From LCIL01 sp041480845 (GTDB lineage: Bacteria; Patescibacteriota; Microgenomatia; UBA8517): a stretch of DNA of 22,217 nt. The stretch is from contig JBGPAU010000011.1 of the NCBI GenBank assembly GCA_041480845.1, positions 1 to 22,217 on the forward strand, read 5' to 3'. The position numbers and the translations under genes are program-made. Each line of letters begins with the position of its first letter. Within the stretch, counting starts at the first letter, position 1. The notes under the pieces are model-generated. The model ran no database searches. It saw only the letters and a list, made by a program, of their open reading frames with translations, and was not told the origin of the DNA. Below are positions 1 through 7,053 of this stretch, piece by piece.

Positions 1-65
1 CCGCAATTTTGCGCGGGCTTTTAATTTTTATTGGTATATATCTGTTTTTTGCGGGTGTTGGCTCG

Positions 66-130
66 GGGCGTATCGGAATCTTAACGGTTCAAAATTTAAA
101 TAAAAACCATTTTGAAAATCCGATACGCCC
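66..130. repeat. Long inverted repeat upstream of the gmd-like gene
   Basis: A perfect 12-base inverted repeat (GGGCGTATCGGA at 66-77, its complement at 119-130) encloses a second 8-base inverted pair (TTCAAAAT at 88-95 and ATTTTGAA at 109-116). Together they form a large two-stage hairpin. It sits before the promoter of the dehydratase gene. It could be a terminator for a gene left of the window or a small palindromic element. No uridine tract follows directly, so a simple intrinsic terminator is not assured. Confidence 0.6.
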
Positions 131-192
131 AGAAAGTCCTCAATTTATCCTCCACGTTCAGCTCGCCCGCTATTCGCGGTCTCACTGAAATC

Positions 193-201
193 TGTTATAA
201 T
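193..201 (+). promoter_or_regulatory. Extended -10 promoter of the gmd-like gene
   Basis: TGTTATAAT is a perfect -10 hexamer with the TG extension. The -35 region (about 173-178, TTCGCG) is poor, as is common for extended -10 promoters. Transcription would start near 208, giving a leader of about six bases before the ATG at 214. This promoter is also the reason to reject an earlier in-frame start at 112. Confidence 0.7.
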
Positions 202-213
202 TCTGGTTATTGT

Positions 214-1224
214 ATGGCAGACAAAAAAACGGCCGTAATTTTCGGAGTATCCTCTCAGGACGGATCCTACATGGCGGATCTATTGGTCGAAAAGAATTAT
301 AAAGTAATAGGCACCATAAGAAGAAGCACAACCCACGAAAAGGAAAATATCAGCCATCTATTGGGTAAAATCAAGATAGAATTGGCCGATCTTACAGATT
401 ACGAATCTATAAGCCGTGTTATAAGAGATCATAAACCCGATGAGGTTTATAACTTTGCCGCCCAATCCGTTCCGGCAGACAGCTGGGCCCAGCCTTTTTA
501 TACAGGTGAGGTAACGGGGATGGGGGTTGTCCGGATTTTGGAATCGATCAAGAATCTCTCCCCTGCCTCCCGTTTTTACCAGGCCTCAAGCCGTGAAATT
601 TTTGGAAACATTGCCAGAATAAAGGCAGATGAGACTACCCCGTTTGACCCCAACAATCCCTACGGAATCGCCAAAACCTACGCACACTTGATGGTACGCT
701 GCTACCGTGAATCTTACGGAATGTTTGCGACTGCCGGTATTCTTTTCAACCACGAAAGCCCTAGGCGCGGTTTGCACTTCGTTTCAAGAAAAGTAACTGC
801 CGCGGTTGCCTGCATTAAAAATAATGCAAAGCAGATTCCCCTTGACGAACTGGGCGAGCCTTTAGTTGATTCAAATGGAAAAGTGCATCTGGGAGACCTC
901 AACGCCAAACGCGACTGGGGATACGCCAAAGAATATATGGAGGCCGTCTGGAAAATGATGCAGCGGGATAAACCTGAAGATTATGTTATCGCGACTGACA
1001 CTTCCTACTCGATTAAAGACCTTTGCAAAATTGCATTTGAACATGTGGGCTTGAATTGGGAAGATCATGTTATATCCGATAAAAAGTTTTTTAGACCCAC
1101 AGAAATTAAAGAATCTACCGGTGACTATTCAAAGGCCAAAAAAGAGCTCAATTGGGAACCAAAAACTGATTTTAAGACGCTAATCGAAATGATGGTGGAC
1201 GCGGATCTCAAAAGGTTTAAGTAA
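214..1224 (+). CDS. gmd: GDP-mannose 4,6-dehydratase-like SDR enzyme
   Basis: This extended short-chain dehydrogenase of 336 residues should remove water from a GDP-hexose or GDP-heptose to give the 4-keto-6-deoxy sugar. The N-terminal nucleotide-binding loop reads GVSSQDGSYM (residues 11-20), the GMD form of the GxxGxxG motif. The catalytic set is visible as Ser126, Glu128, Tyr150 and Lys154 (ASSREIFG, then NPYGIAK). FNHESPRRG follows as in GMD, and the C-terminus has the typical SKAKKELNWEPKT pattern. The ATG at 214 is chosen because the conserved fold begins there and a promoter lies just before it. The next gene, an RMD-like reductase 13 bases downstream, is the usual partner. The true substrate could be GDP-mannose or, given the heptose genes nearby, GDP-D-manno-heptose as in DmhA/WcbK enzymes. 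Sequence alone does not settle this. Confidence 0.88.
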   Translation: MADKKTAVIFGVSSQDGSYMADLLVEKNYKVIGTIRRSTTHEKENISHLLGKIKIELADLTDYESISRVIRDHKPDEVYNFAAQSVPADSWAQPFYTGEVTGMGVVRILESIKNLSPASRFYQASSREIFGNIARIKADETTPFDPNNPYGIAKTYAHLMVRCYRESYGMFATAGILFNHESPRRGLHFVSRKVTAAVACIKNNAKQIPLDELGEPLVDSNGKVHLGDLNAKRDWGYAKEYMEAVWKMMQRDKPEDYVIATDTSYSIKDLCKIAFEHVGLNWEDHVISDKKFFRPTEIKESTGDYSKAKKELNWEPKTDFKTLIEMMVDADLKRFK

Positions 1225-1237
1225 GTACCCTTCCTAA

Positions 1238-2173
1238 ATGCAAACAGCTATAATTACCGGTGCGGCAGGTTTCGTAGGGCATTATCTTACTGATTCACTT
1301 CTTGAGAAATACCAGGTAATCGGGACCGATGTTGCCGGAGATAATCCGAATCCCAAAATGGGATATTTCCCCGGCGATATTTTAGATAAAAAGTTTCTGA
1401 CCGAATTGATTTCAAAAGAAAAACCAGAAATAATTTTCCATCTGGCTGCCAAAAGCATGACCTGGGCAAGAAACGTTGAGGAGGTCTTCAAAATAAACAT
1501 GCTGGGTACTATCAATCTGTATGAAAGTATTCTGGATGTAAGAAAAGAAACAGACTTTAATCCCAAAATATTTTTTATCAGCTCATCCGAAGTTTACGGA
1601 AATACTACCGACCCGAAAAACATAACCGAAACTTCTCCCCTTTTCCCTGCCAAATTTTACTCGGCCAGTAAGGCCGCTTCGGATAGATTGAGTTATAGCT
1701 ACTCGCAAAGTGAAAAATTAAATATTTTAATTCTCAGGCCTTTTACACATACCGGTCCGGGTCAGGGCAAAGGATTTGTAGTACCGGACTTTGCCTCCCA
1801 AATCGCCGAACTTGAGAAAGATCCAAAAAGCGACGTTCTTAAGGTTGGCAATCTGGAACCGATCCGTGACTATCTTGATGTCCGGGATGTCGTGGCGGCA
1901 TATACAGCTGTAATTGACAAAGACTGGGTATCCGGCGACAGCTACAACATTTGCTCAGGCAAGGGGGTCAAAATAAAAGAAATTCTCGAAATTTTGCTAA
2001 AACTGGCAAATAAAAAATTGGTTGTCAGGCAGGACCCTTCAAAGCTCCGCTCTTCCGATACCCCGGTTTACGTCGGCAACAACAAGAAATTCGTAGATTT
2101 GACCGGCTGGAAACCCAAAATTCCTCTGGGAAAAACCCTCAAAGATACCTTGGACTTCTGGAGAAAACATTAG
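1238..2173 (+). CDS. rmd: GDP-4-keto-6-deoxy-mannose reductase-like SDR
   Basis: This 311-residue NAD(P)-dependent SDR has TGAAGFVGHYL at residues 7-17 as the dinucleotide loop, the active-site serines at 115-117 (SSSEVYG), and Tyr141/Lys145 (YSASK). The stretch RPFTHTGPGQ, the later RDYLDVRDVVAAY, and the ending LTGWKPKIPL are typical of RMD, which reduces GDP-4-keto-6-deoxy-mannose to GDP-rhamnose. It follows the dehydratase gene with a 13-base gap and is probably co-transcribed. With heptose genes in the same window, the substrate could instead be the 6-deoxy-heptose analogue. An epimerase or another reductase of the same superfamily is the main alternative. Confidence 0.78.
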   Translation: MQTAIITGAAGFVGHYLTDSLLEKYQVIGTDVAGDNPNPKMGYFPGDILDKKFLTELISKEKPEIIFHLAAKSMTWARNVEEVFKINMLGTINLYESILDVRKETDFNPKIFFISSSEVYGNTTDPKNITETSPLFPAKFYSASKAASDRLSYSYSQSEKLNILILRPFTHTGPGQGKGFVVPDFASQIAELEKDPKSDVLKVGNLEPIRDYLDVRDVVAAYTAVIDKDWVSGDSYNICSGKGVKIKEILEILLKLANKKLVVRQDPSKLRSSDTPVYVGNNKKFVDLTGWKPKIPLGKTLKDTLDFWRKH

Positions 2174-2180
2174 ATGGTAC

Positions 2181-2209
2181 TTCATTTAATTGACCAAAAT
2201 TGGTAAAAT
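2181..2209 (+). promoter_or_regulatory. Promoter of rpsU
   Basis: An extended -10, TGGTAAAAT at 2201-2209, has a weak -35 (TTCATT, 2181-2186) 17 bases upstream. A small palindrome, ACCAA-AA-TTGGT at 2193-2204, overlaps the -10 and could be an operator. Confidence 0.5.
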
Positions 2210-2240
2210 AGCGGTAACTAGAAAGTAAGGTGATTTATGG

Positions 2241-2435
2241 ATGTTTATATTAAGAAAGAAAAAAGGAGAATCCGAAGACAAATTAATCGCGAGGTTTCGT
2301 AAAAAAACCATCGTGGAGGGCGTCATGCAGGAATATCGTGACCGTGAACACTACCAAAAGCCCGCAGAGAAGAGAAAAGAAGCCAAATACCGCATCGCCC
2401 ACTCTATCGAACTCGAGAAAAAGAGGAATTTTTGA
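2241..2435 (+). CDS. rpsU: 30S ribosomal protein bS21
   Basis: This small basic protein of 64 residues matches S21: an N-terminal KKKGESEDKLIARFRKK block, then EGVMQEYRDREHYQKPAEKRK, the two signature segments of the family, and a charged helix at the end. S21 binds the small subunit near the anti-Shine-Dalgarno end of 16S rRNA. The start at 2241 has an AAGGTGA ribosome-binding site eight bases upstream. The ATG four bases earlier is out of frame. The last 32 bases overlap the 3' end of the convergent RNase HII gene. It is monocistronic by appearance. Confidence 0.88.
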   Translation: MFILRKKKGESEDKLIARFRKKTIVEGVMQEYRDREHYQKPAEKRKEAKYRIAHSIELEKKRNF

Positions 2436-3066
2436 GCCAAGTTTCCACAAATTGCTTTCTGTGGTATCGAGTCGATCCGTGTTTTTTGATGGCTTTCCTA
2501 TGTTCCAATGTGCCGTAGCCTTTATTCTTGCCCCATTTGTATTTCCTGTATTTCGGCTTTTTACTAAGCAGCCGCATCAGATTGTCACGGTAAACCTTGG
2601 CAATAATTGAGGCCGCCGCGATGGAAATGGATTTGGTATCCCCTTTTACGATAGCCTTTTGATTTTTTCGTCTAAGTCCTCTGACATACGGGATGTAGAA
2701 AGCGTCAATCAGCAAATAATTAATTGACAATTTACAATTTACAATTGCCTTACGAAAAGCAATTTCCGAAGCTTTTTTAATACCCAAACGGTTAATCTGA
2801 CTTACACTGGCCTGTCCGATTCCAGTAGCGAGAGCGTTTTTCCTGATCCATTTATCTGCAGTCTCCCTTTGTTTTGGAGTAAGTTTCTTCGAATCATTGA
2901 TCAAAATAGAATCTGGAATCTTGAATTTGGAACCTGGTGAAAAAACTACGCACCCGGCCACAATAGGCCCGGCAAAACACCCCCTTCCGACCTCATCCAC
3001 TCCGGCAACAAATTTATAACCACTTTTCCAAAGACGTCGCTCAAAAAGAAAGTTGGGGTAATCCAT
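2404..3066 (-). CDS. rnhB: Ribonuclease HII
   Basis: This type 2 RNase H of 220 residues cuts RNA in RNA-DNA hybrids and removes single ribonucleotides from DNA. The four acidic catalytic residues are in place: Asp24-Glu25 in AGVDEVGRG, Asp121 in LLIDAF, and Asp161 in AKVYRDN. NDSKKLT and SISIAAASIIAKVYRD are typical family blocks. The ATG at 3066 is preferred to a TTG at 3072 because it begins two bases after the stop of the upstream gene, consistent with coupled translation. It shares a transcript with the unknown gene at 3069-4340. Its tail overlaps rpsU in convergent orientation. Confidence 0.93.
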   Translation of the reverse strand: MDYPNFLFERRLWKSGYKFVAGVDEVGRGCFAGPIVAGCVVFSPGSKFKIPDSILINDSKKLTPKQRETADKWIRKNALATGIGQASVSQINRLGIKKASEIAFRKAIVNCKLSINYLLIDAFYIPYVRGLRRKNQKAIVKGDTKSISIAAASIIAKVYRDNLMRLLSKKPKYRKYKWGKNKGYGTLEHRKAIKKHGSTRYHRKQFVETWLKNSSFSRVR

Positions 3067-3068
3067 TA

Positions 3069-4340
3069 TCAATCAAAAACTCTTGTATCGGTCGTTCTTC
3101 GATCGTTAAGGCTTTGTTTGAGAAGAGAGTATGCAAGAAGTATCCTGGTTCTGGCTACCAACGGTTTTCTCTCACGTAACCAGCGGGCTGCCGAATTATC
3201 CAGAAATTTAAGATAATTACTCTTTTCCAATACTTTCAAAACTGTAGTTTTTTCCTCACTATTTCTAAAAGTTTTTTCCCCTGTCAGGATAATCCGCGCA
3301 GCCGTGACAGGCAGTAAATACGGTGCGGGTTGAATACCCTTAAGAACTATATTTGAAACTACCTTTATATATTGCTCCATCTCCTGACCCTCACGCGCAC
3401 TGCAAGTTTCCCTGCCTTCCTCCATAACCTGATTCGATGCGATTTTTACTCTGCTTAAACCGCAAAAATCGTCCAGGGCATCAATCGCCATCCGCATCTT
3501 CAGTCGGATTCCGACTCTGACCATTGCCAAACGGTTATAGACTTTTTCCGCCTTGTCTCCGGCACTTCGGGCGATCATTTCCCTTTGCGTCCCCGCCAAG
3601 AATGCCGCCCGGGCTCTTACTCTGGAAATTAAAGGGTTAATACGATTAATTCTGTCCTTCTCGGCTGCTCTAAGAGTATATGTCACCACGCGCTGCCAAA
3701 TCGGGTCTTTACTGTCAAGGAGTCCGTGAACTATAAAATGGCTCTCTGCCAATTTAGCCAGATTTTTAAGATCATCCTGACCGTTCACTTCACCCATCGC
3801 AAACGCGGCGCTTGTTTCATAAAGAAGATCAAAGGTTTCATCAACACGGGCTTTCTCCGGCCCAACCTCTTTTCCATAATCGTGAGCCATTTCGTCCTGC
3901 TGGCGCATTGCGGCTTCAATGCCCTCCTTGACTCTCTGAGGGATAATCATACTGACAGTCCACCCCGGAGGTACCCGGTTATAATTAAAGCCGGTATTCA
4001 TTTTTCTCCCGGCAAAAGCAACGCAGTCTGAATAATCATACCTGTCCGGCTTTTGGCCTTCCCATCTCCAGGTAATTATGCTCCCATCTGAAGGATCAAC
4101 CCTGGGTTCCCACAATTCGGCTAATTCATCACTTTTTTCCCTGCCTAAAAACGGCATACTCATGTAACCAGCCTGATTTAGCTTTATTACATAGAGATCG
4201 AGGGGCATTTCCCCAAATTCTCCCCTCCGTCGGGAGCCGGCCTTCTGGCCGCCCATCTCAACGGAAAGTCCTTTGAAAAACTCTCCTCCCCGCTTTACTC
4301 CGGGAATCTCCGGAACTTGTTTTCTTTCAGGATCCGCCAT
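3069..4340 (-). CDS. Unknown 423-residue protein upstream of rnhB
   Basis: I do not recognise this family. The protein is soluble, with no signal peptide or membrane helix. The first 45 residues are Gly/Lys/Arg-rich and probably disordered. Then comes a segment with aromatic motifs (WEPRVD, ITWRWEG, RYDYSDCVAFAGRK) up to about residue 135. The rest is largely helical and arginine-rich, with repeated AR/RVR patterns and three cysteines. It begins at an ATG three bases beyond the expected transcription start of a divergent promoter and runs into rnhB with a two-base gap. It is probably a lineage-restricted protein. A role in nucleic-acid metabolism is only a guess from the operon. Confidence 0.75.
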   Translation of the reverse strand: MADPERKQVPEIPGVKRGGEFFKGLSVEMGGQKAGSRRRGEFGEMPLDLYVIKLNQAGYMSMPFLGREKSDELAELWEPRVDPSDGSIITWRWEGQKPDRYDYSDCVAFAGRKMNTGFNYNRVPPGWTVSMIIPQRVKEGIEAAMRQQDEMAHDYGKEVGPEKARVDETFDLLYETSAAFAMGEVNGQDDLKNLAKLAESHFIVHGLLDSKDPIWQRVVTYTLRAAEKDRINRINPLISRVRARAAFLAGTQREMIARSAGDKAEKVYNRLAMVRVGIRLKMRMAIDALDDFCGLSRVKIASNQVMEEGRETCSAREGQEMEQYIKVVSNIVLKGIQPAPYLLPVTAARIILTGEKTFRNSEEKTTVLKVLEKSNYLKFLDNSAARWLRERKPLVARTRILLAYSLLKQSLNDRRTTDTRVFD

Positions 4341-4349
4341 TGTGCCAAT

Positions 4350-4358
4350 ATGATATCA
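4350..4358 (-). promoter_or_regulatory. Extended -10 promoter of the 423-residue gene
   Basis: Read on the minus strand the box is TGATATCAT, ending nine bases before the ATG at 4340, so the transcript would be nearly leaderless. It is divergent from the secE promoter, whose -35 lies about 20 bases away. Confidence 0.5.
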
Positions 4359-4378
4359 CAGCTGGTAAAACTCGTGCC

Positions 4379-4407
4379 TTGTTTGCGGGCTAAATATCTG
4401 CTACAAT
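4379..4407 (+). promoter_or_regulatory. Promoter of secE-nusG
   Basis: TTGTTT (4379-4384) and TACAAT (4402-4407) are separated by 17 bases, and the -10 carries a TG extension. The predicted start near 4414 lies only about five bases before the secE ATG. Confidence 0.6.
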
Positions 4408-4418
4408 TTACGCCTAGC

Positions 4419-4604
4419 ATGAAATCCATTGTTACTTTCTTTTCTGAAGTAAGAAGCGAGCTTTCAAAGGTTACCTGGCCCAAGAGAAACGAGATAGTAA
4501 GGCTTACCTTGATAGTTTTTTTGATATCCGGAGCCATTGGATTATACGTCGGAGGCCTCGATTTCCTTTTTACCAAAATCTTGACTTTAGTAATAACCAA
4601 ATAA
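4419..4604 (+). CDS. secE: Preprotein translocase subunit SecE
   Basis: This 61-residue single-span membrane protein clamps SecY in the Sec translocon. The amphipathic helix FFSEVRSELSKVTWPKRNE at residues 7-25 carries the family hallmark (L)xKVxWP. It is followed by one transmembrane helix (about 28-50). The ATG at 4419 gives the usual short bacterial length. Upstream in-frame codons run through the promoter and into divergent DNA, so they are not used. nusG follows after six bases, the common bacterial arrangement. Confidence 0.93.
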   Translation: MKSIVTFFSEVRSELSKVTWPKRNEIVRLTLIVFLISGAIGLYVGGLDFLFTKILTLVITK

Positions 4605-4610
4605 CCTAAA

Positions 4611-5243
4611 ATGGACGAAGATAAAACTCAACAGTCTGTTAACACACCAGGTGTGGCCGAGCGCGGAACCGGAAATAAAAAAATTCCCGGACACATGATC
4701 ATTGCCGCAACCGAAGATCCCAAGGCAAAATGGTACGTGGTCCATACCTCATCAGGACATGAAGTCCGCGTCATGGAAACCCTGCGTCAAAGGGTTGAAA
4801 CCATGAATCTCGTCGGCCGTGTTTTTGAAATGCTTGTCCCCACGCAGGATAGAGTTATCATAAGAAGCGGCAAAAAGGCCACGATAAAGGAAAAGATTTT
4901 CCCCGGTTACCTTCTTATTAAAATGATTTTGGACGACCCGACTTGGCTCGCAGTTAGAACTACAGCCGGAATTACGGGATTTGTAGGTGCAGGCAATAAA
5001 CCCACACCTCTTTCCGAAGCAGAAGTTGCCAATATTCAAAAGTTTGTAAGCTCCCCGGCTCCGAGGTTCAAAACCAAGTTCTCGGTTGGAGAAGCAATTA
5101 AAATTACGGACGGACCCTTCTCCGATTTCCTTGGGACAATTCACGAAATGGATGAGGAAAAAGGTAAGGTTAAAGTTCTGGTGTCAATCTTCGGACGGGA
5201 GACCCCCGTTGAACTGGACTTCCTGCAAATCCAAAAGATTTAA
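4611..5243 (+). CDS. nusG: Transcription termination/antitermination factor NusG
   Basis: NusG links RNA polymerase to Rho or the ribosome. The NGN domain begins at about residue 43 (KWYVVHTSSGHEVRV) and includes the FPGYLLIKM segment and a GITGFVGAGNKPTPLS segment. The KOW domain is at the end (FSVGEAIKITDGPFSDFLGTIHEMD). The protein has 210 residues, with about 40 extra N-terminal residues that are polar and probably disordered. The last 60 bases overlap the 3' end of the opposing HTH gene. In most bacteria rplK follows directly. Here the HTH gene and a new promoter intervene, so nusG and rplK are probably transcribed separately. Confidence 0.95.
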   Translation: MDEDKTQQSVNTPGVAERGTGNKKIPGHMIIAATEDPKAKWYVVHTSSGHEVRVMETLRQRVETMNLVGRVFEMLVPTQDRVIIRSGKKATIKEKIFPGYLLIKMILDDPTWLAVRTTAGITGFVGAGNKPTPLSEAEVANIQKFVSSPAPRFKTKFSVGEAIKITDGPFSDFLGTIHEMDEEKGKVKVLVSIFGRETPVELDFLQIQKI

Positions 5244-5597
5244 GCCTTTATTCGCAGCTCTTTCCGTCACATCAACCCATTCTTTAGATTTAAGAATTTC
5301 CCGCCCTCTAACGCGCCTTGCCGACAAAATGTCACACCTGACTTGATCGAACAAATATTCGTCATACTCGTTTCCATACTTCTTCCTGAATTCGTCAGCC
5401 AAGCGTAAAGATAAAAAGGCGCGAAAGATTTCCTCAGGTCCCCAAAGTTTCTTACCGTTTCGCCTGGGTATATGTGGTGGTCTGACAATTCCATGCTCGA
5501 CCATCAGGTACAGAACCACATTGCTAACCCCAAGTATTTTGGCCACTTCTGATGCGGTCAAGTAGCTTTTTTCTTCAAAAGATATTCCCCGTTCCAT
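5184..5597 (-). CDS. MerR-like helix-turn-helix protein between nusG and rplK
   Basis: The protein has 137 residues. The N-terminal segment YLTASEVAKILGVSNVVLYLMVEHGIVRPPHIPRRNGKKLW (residues 12-52) is a winged HTH of the MerR/HTH_17 type, with the expected start of a recognition helix and a wing. The remainder is charged and helical, with no recognisable effector domain. Its 3' end overlaps nusG by 60 bases on the other strand. Its promoter is back-to-back with the rplK promoter, with the boxes only ten bases apart. It is therefore well placed to control itself and the L11-L1 transcript, but this is inference from position. Confidence 0.75.
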   Translation of the reverse strand: MERGISFEEKSYLTASEVAKILGVSNVVLYLMVEHGIVRPPHIPRRNGKKLWGPEEIFRAFLSLRLADEFRKKYGNEYDEYLFDQVRCDILSARRVRGREILKSKEWVDVTERAANKGLNLLDLQEVQFNGGLPSED

Positions 5598-5606
5598 TTT
5601 GTGGCT

Positions 5607-5615
5607 ATTTTACCA
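5607..5615 (-). promoter_or_regulatory. Extended -10 promoter of the HTH gene
   Basis: TGGTAAAAT on the minus strand ends nine bases before the ATG at 5597, predicting a nearly leaderless message. The box lies inside GTGG...CCAC (5601-5616), a short inverted repeat that could be an autoregulatory site. Confidence 0.5.
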
Positions 5616-5621
5616 CACGCG

Positions 5622-5650
5622 TTTACTTTTTACCTGTCGGCTGTTATAAT
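5622..5650 (+). promoter_or_regulatory. Strong promoter of rplK-rplA
   Basis: TTTACT (5622-5627) and a perfect TATAAT (5645-5650) are 17 bases apart, with a TG extension. The predicted start is near 5657, which leaves an untranslated leader of about 120 bases. That leader contains a short CCTCA/TGAGG hairpin (5658-5674) and could hold the site for L1 feedback, though I cannot identify the L1 target with confidence. Confidence 0.75.
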
Positions 5651-5746
5651 CACTCTACCTCATTTAATTTGAGGAAGACCGTCAGGTCGAAAGCTTCTTT
5701 TAGTTTTCACCTCGCGGCCCAAAAACACATAACTTGTGGTGAGTGA

Positions 5747-5767
5747 TCCTGAGTGAAATCGAAGGAG
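5747..5767 (+). repeat. CCTGAG...TCGAAGG repeat, copy 1, at the rplK ribosome-binding site
   Basis: The sequence TCCTGAGTGAAATCGAAGGA matches 7054-7074 at 15 of 21 positions, with both ends conserved. Its right end supplies the AAGGAG ribosome-binding site of rplK. Variants of CCCTGAG...TCGAAGGG are, from memory, a frequent small repeat in several bacterial groups. Both copies here lie in ribosomal-protein leaders. Confidence 0.45.
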
Positions 5768-5777
5768 AATCGAATCC

Positions 5778-6200
5778 ATGGCAAAGAAAGTCAAAACAGT
5801 AGTCAAAATCAATTTACAGGCAGGGGTTGCTACCCCCGCGCCTCCGGTGGGAACAGCCTTGGGGCAGCATGGTGTTGCCATCATGGATTTCGTCAAACAA
5901 TATAACGAAAAAACCAAGGACATGAAGGGCCAGGTTGTCCCTGCCGTTATCACGATTTTTGAAGACAGAACCTTCACTTTCATTATTAAAAAGGCTCCGG
6001 TCTCCGACATGATTAAAAAAACTCTCGGGATTGAAAAAGGATCGGGCAAAACTCCCAGGGAATCTGCCGGCACGCTGACAAAGGCACAAGTAAGGGCAAT
6101 CGCCGAAGAAAAATTGGCTGACCTTAATACCAAAAATATCGATGCGGCTATGAAAATTGTTGAAGGAACAGCAAGAAGTATGGGAGTCAAAGTCGAATAA
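5778..6200 (+). CDS. rplK: 50S ribosomal protein uL11
   Basis: L11, of 140 residues, binds the GTPase-associated centre of 23S rRNA. The N-terminal domain has the proline-rich switch QAGVATPAPPVGTALGQHGV (residues 15-34) and IMDFVKQYNEKT. The C-terminal RNA-binding domain runs from about residue 70 and ends with GTARSMGVKVE. Length and motifs are normal. The start has AAGGAG ten bases upstream. rplA follows after five bases. Confidence 0.97.
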   Translation: MAKKVKTVVKINLQAGVATPAPPVGTALGQHGVAIMDFVKQYNEKTKDMKGQVVPAVITIFEDRTFTFIIKKAPVSDMIKKTLGIEKGSGKTPRESAGTLTKAQVRAIAEEKLADLNTKNIDAAMKIVEGTARSMGVKVE

Positions 6201-6205
6201 TTCTT

Positions 6206-6994
6206 ATGGGAAAAATGAAAACCGCCCAAGTAGGCGAAAACAAAAACAAAGAAAAAAGCGAAAGAGCCCACAAAGCAGAGGCCGAGAAAGTCCATCTGAG
6301 CGGGCTTAAGGGCGGCCAGAGAGTAAAAATGGTTGAAGCCGAAATTCCCGCTGAAACAACGACAGAAGCACCCTCCTCCGCTAAAGCTTCTAAGGATCTT
6401 CGCGAACCAAAGGCTCGCTCGAAAAAATACCTTGAGGCCAAGAAAAAATTTGATAATGTAAAAATTTACTCCGCAAACGAAGCAATCAAACTTGTCAAGG
6501 AAACTTCATATTCAAAATTTGACGGCACCATTGAACTTCACATAATTGTCAAAAAGGCCGGTATTACGGCCCAAATCGCCCTCCCCCACCAGGCGGGAAA
6601 AACCAAGAAAATTGAGATTGCATCAGATGAAACCGTCGAAAAACTGAAAAACGGCAAGATCGATTTTGATGTCCTGGTCGCAACAACGGAAATGATGCCA
6701 AAACTCGTTCCTTTTGCCAGGCTTTTGGGACCCAAAGGACTCATGCCGAATCCAAAAAACGGAACTTTAGTACCAGATGCCAAAAAAGCCCAAGATTTTT
6801 CGGCCGGAACTGTAACTCTTAAAACAGAGAAGGAGGCTCCACTTATTCATACTGTAATCGGTAAAGTCAGCCAGGATCCAAAAGAATTGGCCGAAAACCT
6901 TGAAGCAATTTTTAAGGCTTTTGGAGGCGGCAAACAGATAGACAAGGCGTTCATCAAAGCCACCATGGGGCCATCAGTGAAGGTAAAAGTTTAA
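6206..6994 (+). CDS. rplA: 50S ribosomal protein uL1 with N-terminal extension
   Basis: L1 forms the mobile stalk at the ribosomal E site and often represses its own operon. The conserved protein runs from about residue 75 (KKYLEAKKKFDNVKIY) to the end. It includes FDVLVATTEMMPKLVPFARLLGPKGLMPNPKNGT and HTVIGKVSQDPKELAENL, the two most conserved regions. In front lie about 74 lysine- and alanine-rich residues absent from E. coli L1. I recall similar extensions in Microgenomates L1. The linker includes SSAKASKDLREPKARSKK, encoded by a partly palindromic stretch (6402-6418). The start at 6206 has no good ribosome-binding site and may depend on coupling to rplK. Confidence 0.95.
   Translation: MGKMKTAQVGENKNKEKSERAHKAEAEKVHLSGLKGGQRVKMVEAEIPAETTTEAPSSAKASKDLREPKARSKKYLEAKKKFDNVKIYSANEAIKLVKETSYSKFDGTIELHIIVKKAGITAQIALPHQAGKTKKIEIASDETVEKLKNGKIDFDVLVATTEMMPKLVPFARLLGPKGLMPNPKNGTLVPDAKKAQDFSAGTVTLKTEKEAPLIHTVIGKVSQDPKELAENLEAIFKAFGGGKQIDKAFIKATMGPSVKVKV
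6402..6418. repeat. Imperfect palindrome inside the rplA linker
   Basis: GCGAACC-AAA-GGCTCGC forms a seven-pair hairpin with one mismatch. The CCAAAGG core with palindromic arms resembles the hairpin at 17044-17056 (read on the other strand). It lies in the extra N-terminal part of L1, where an in-frame insertion would be tolerated. Confidence 0.35.
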
Positions 6995-7001
6995 ACCCTG
7001 G

Positions 7002-7030
7002 TTGACTAATCAAGCTAATTGTCAGATAAT
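7002..7030 (+). promoter_or_regulatory. Promoter of rplJ-rplL
   Basis: TTGACT (7002-7007) and GATAAT (7025-7030) are separated by 17 bases. The start is predicted near 7037, so the L10-L7/L12 transcript has its own promoter and a leader of about 110 bases. Confidence 0.7.
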
Positions 7031-7053
7031 ACTTTGTCCTAAGAAAGTATGCG

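Noticed and set aside
112..213. N-terminal extension of the gmd-like protein from an ATT/TTG-like start
   Set aside because: It translates the right arm of the inverted repeat and the -10 box; the conserved fold begins at the ATG at 214.
5660..6295. Minus-strand open frame of 211 codons
   Set aside because: It is the complement of rplK, a certain gene, and shows no independent coding evidence.
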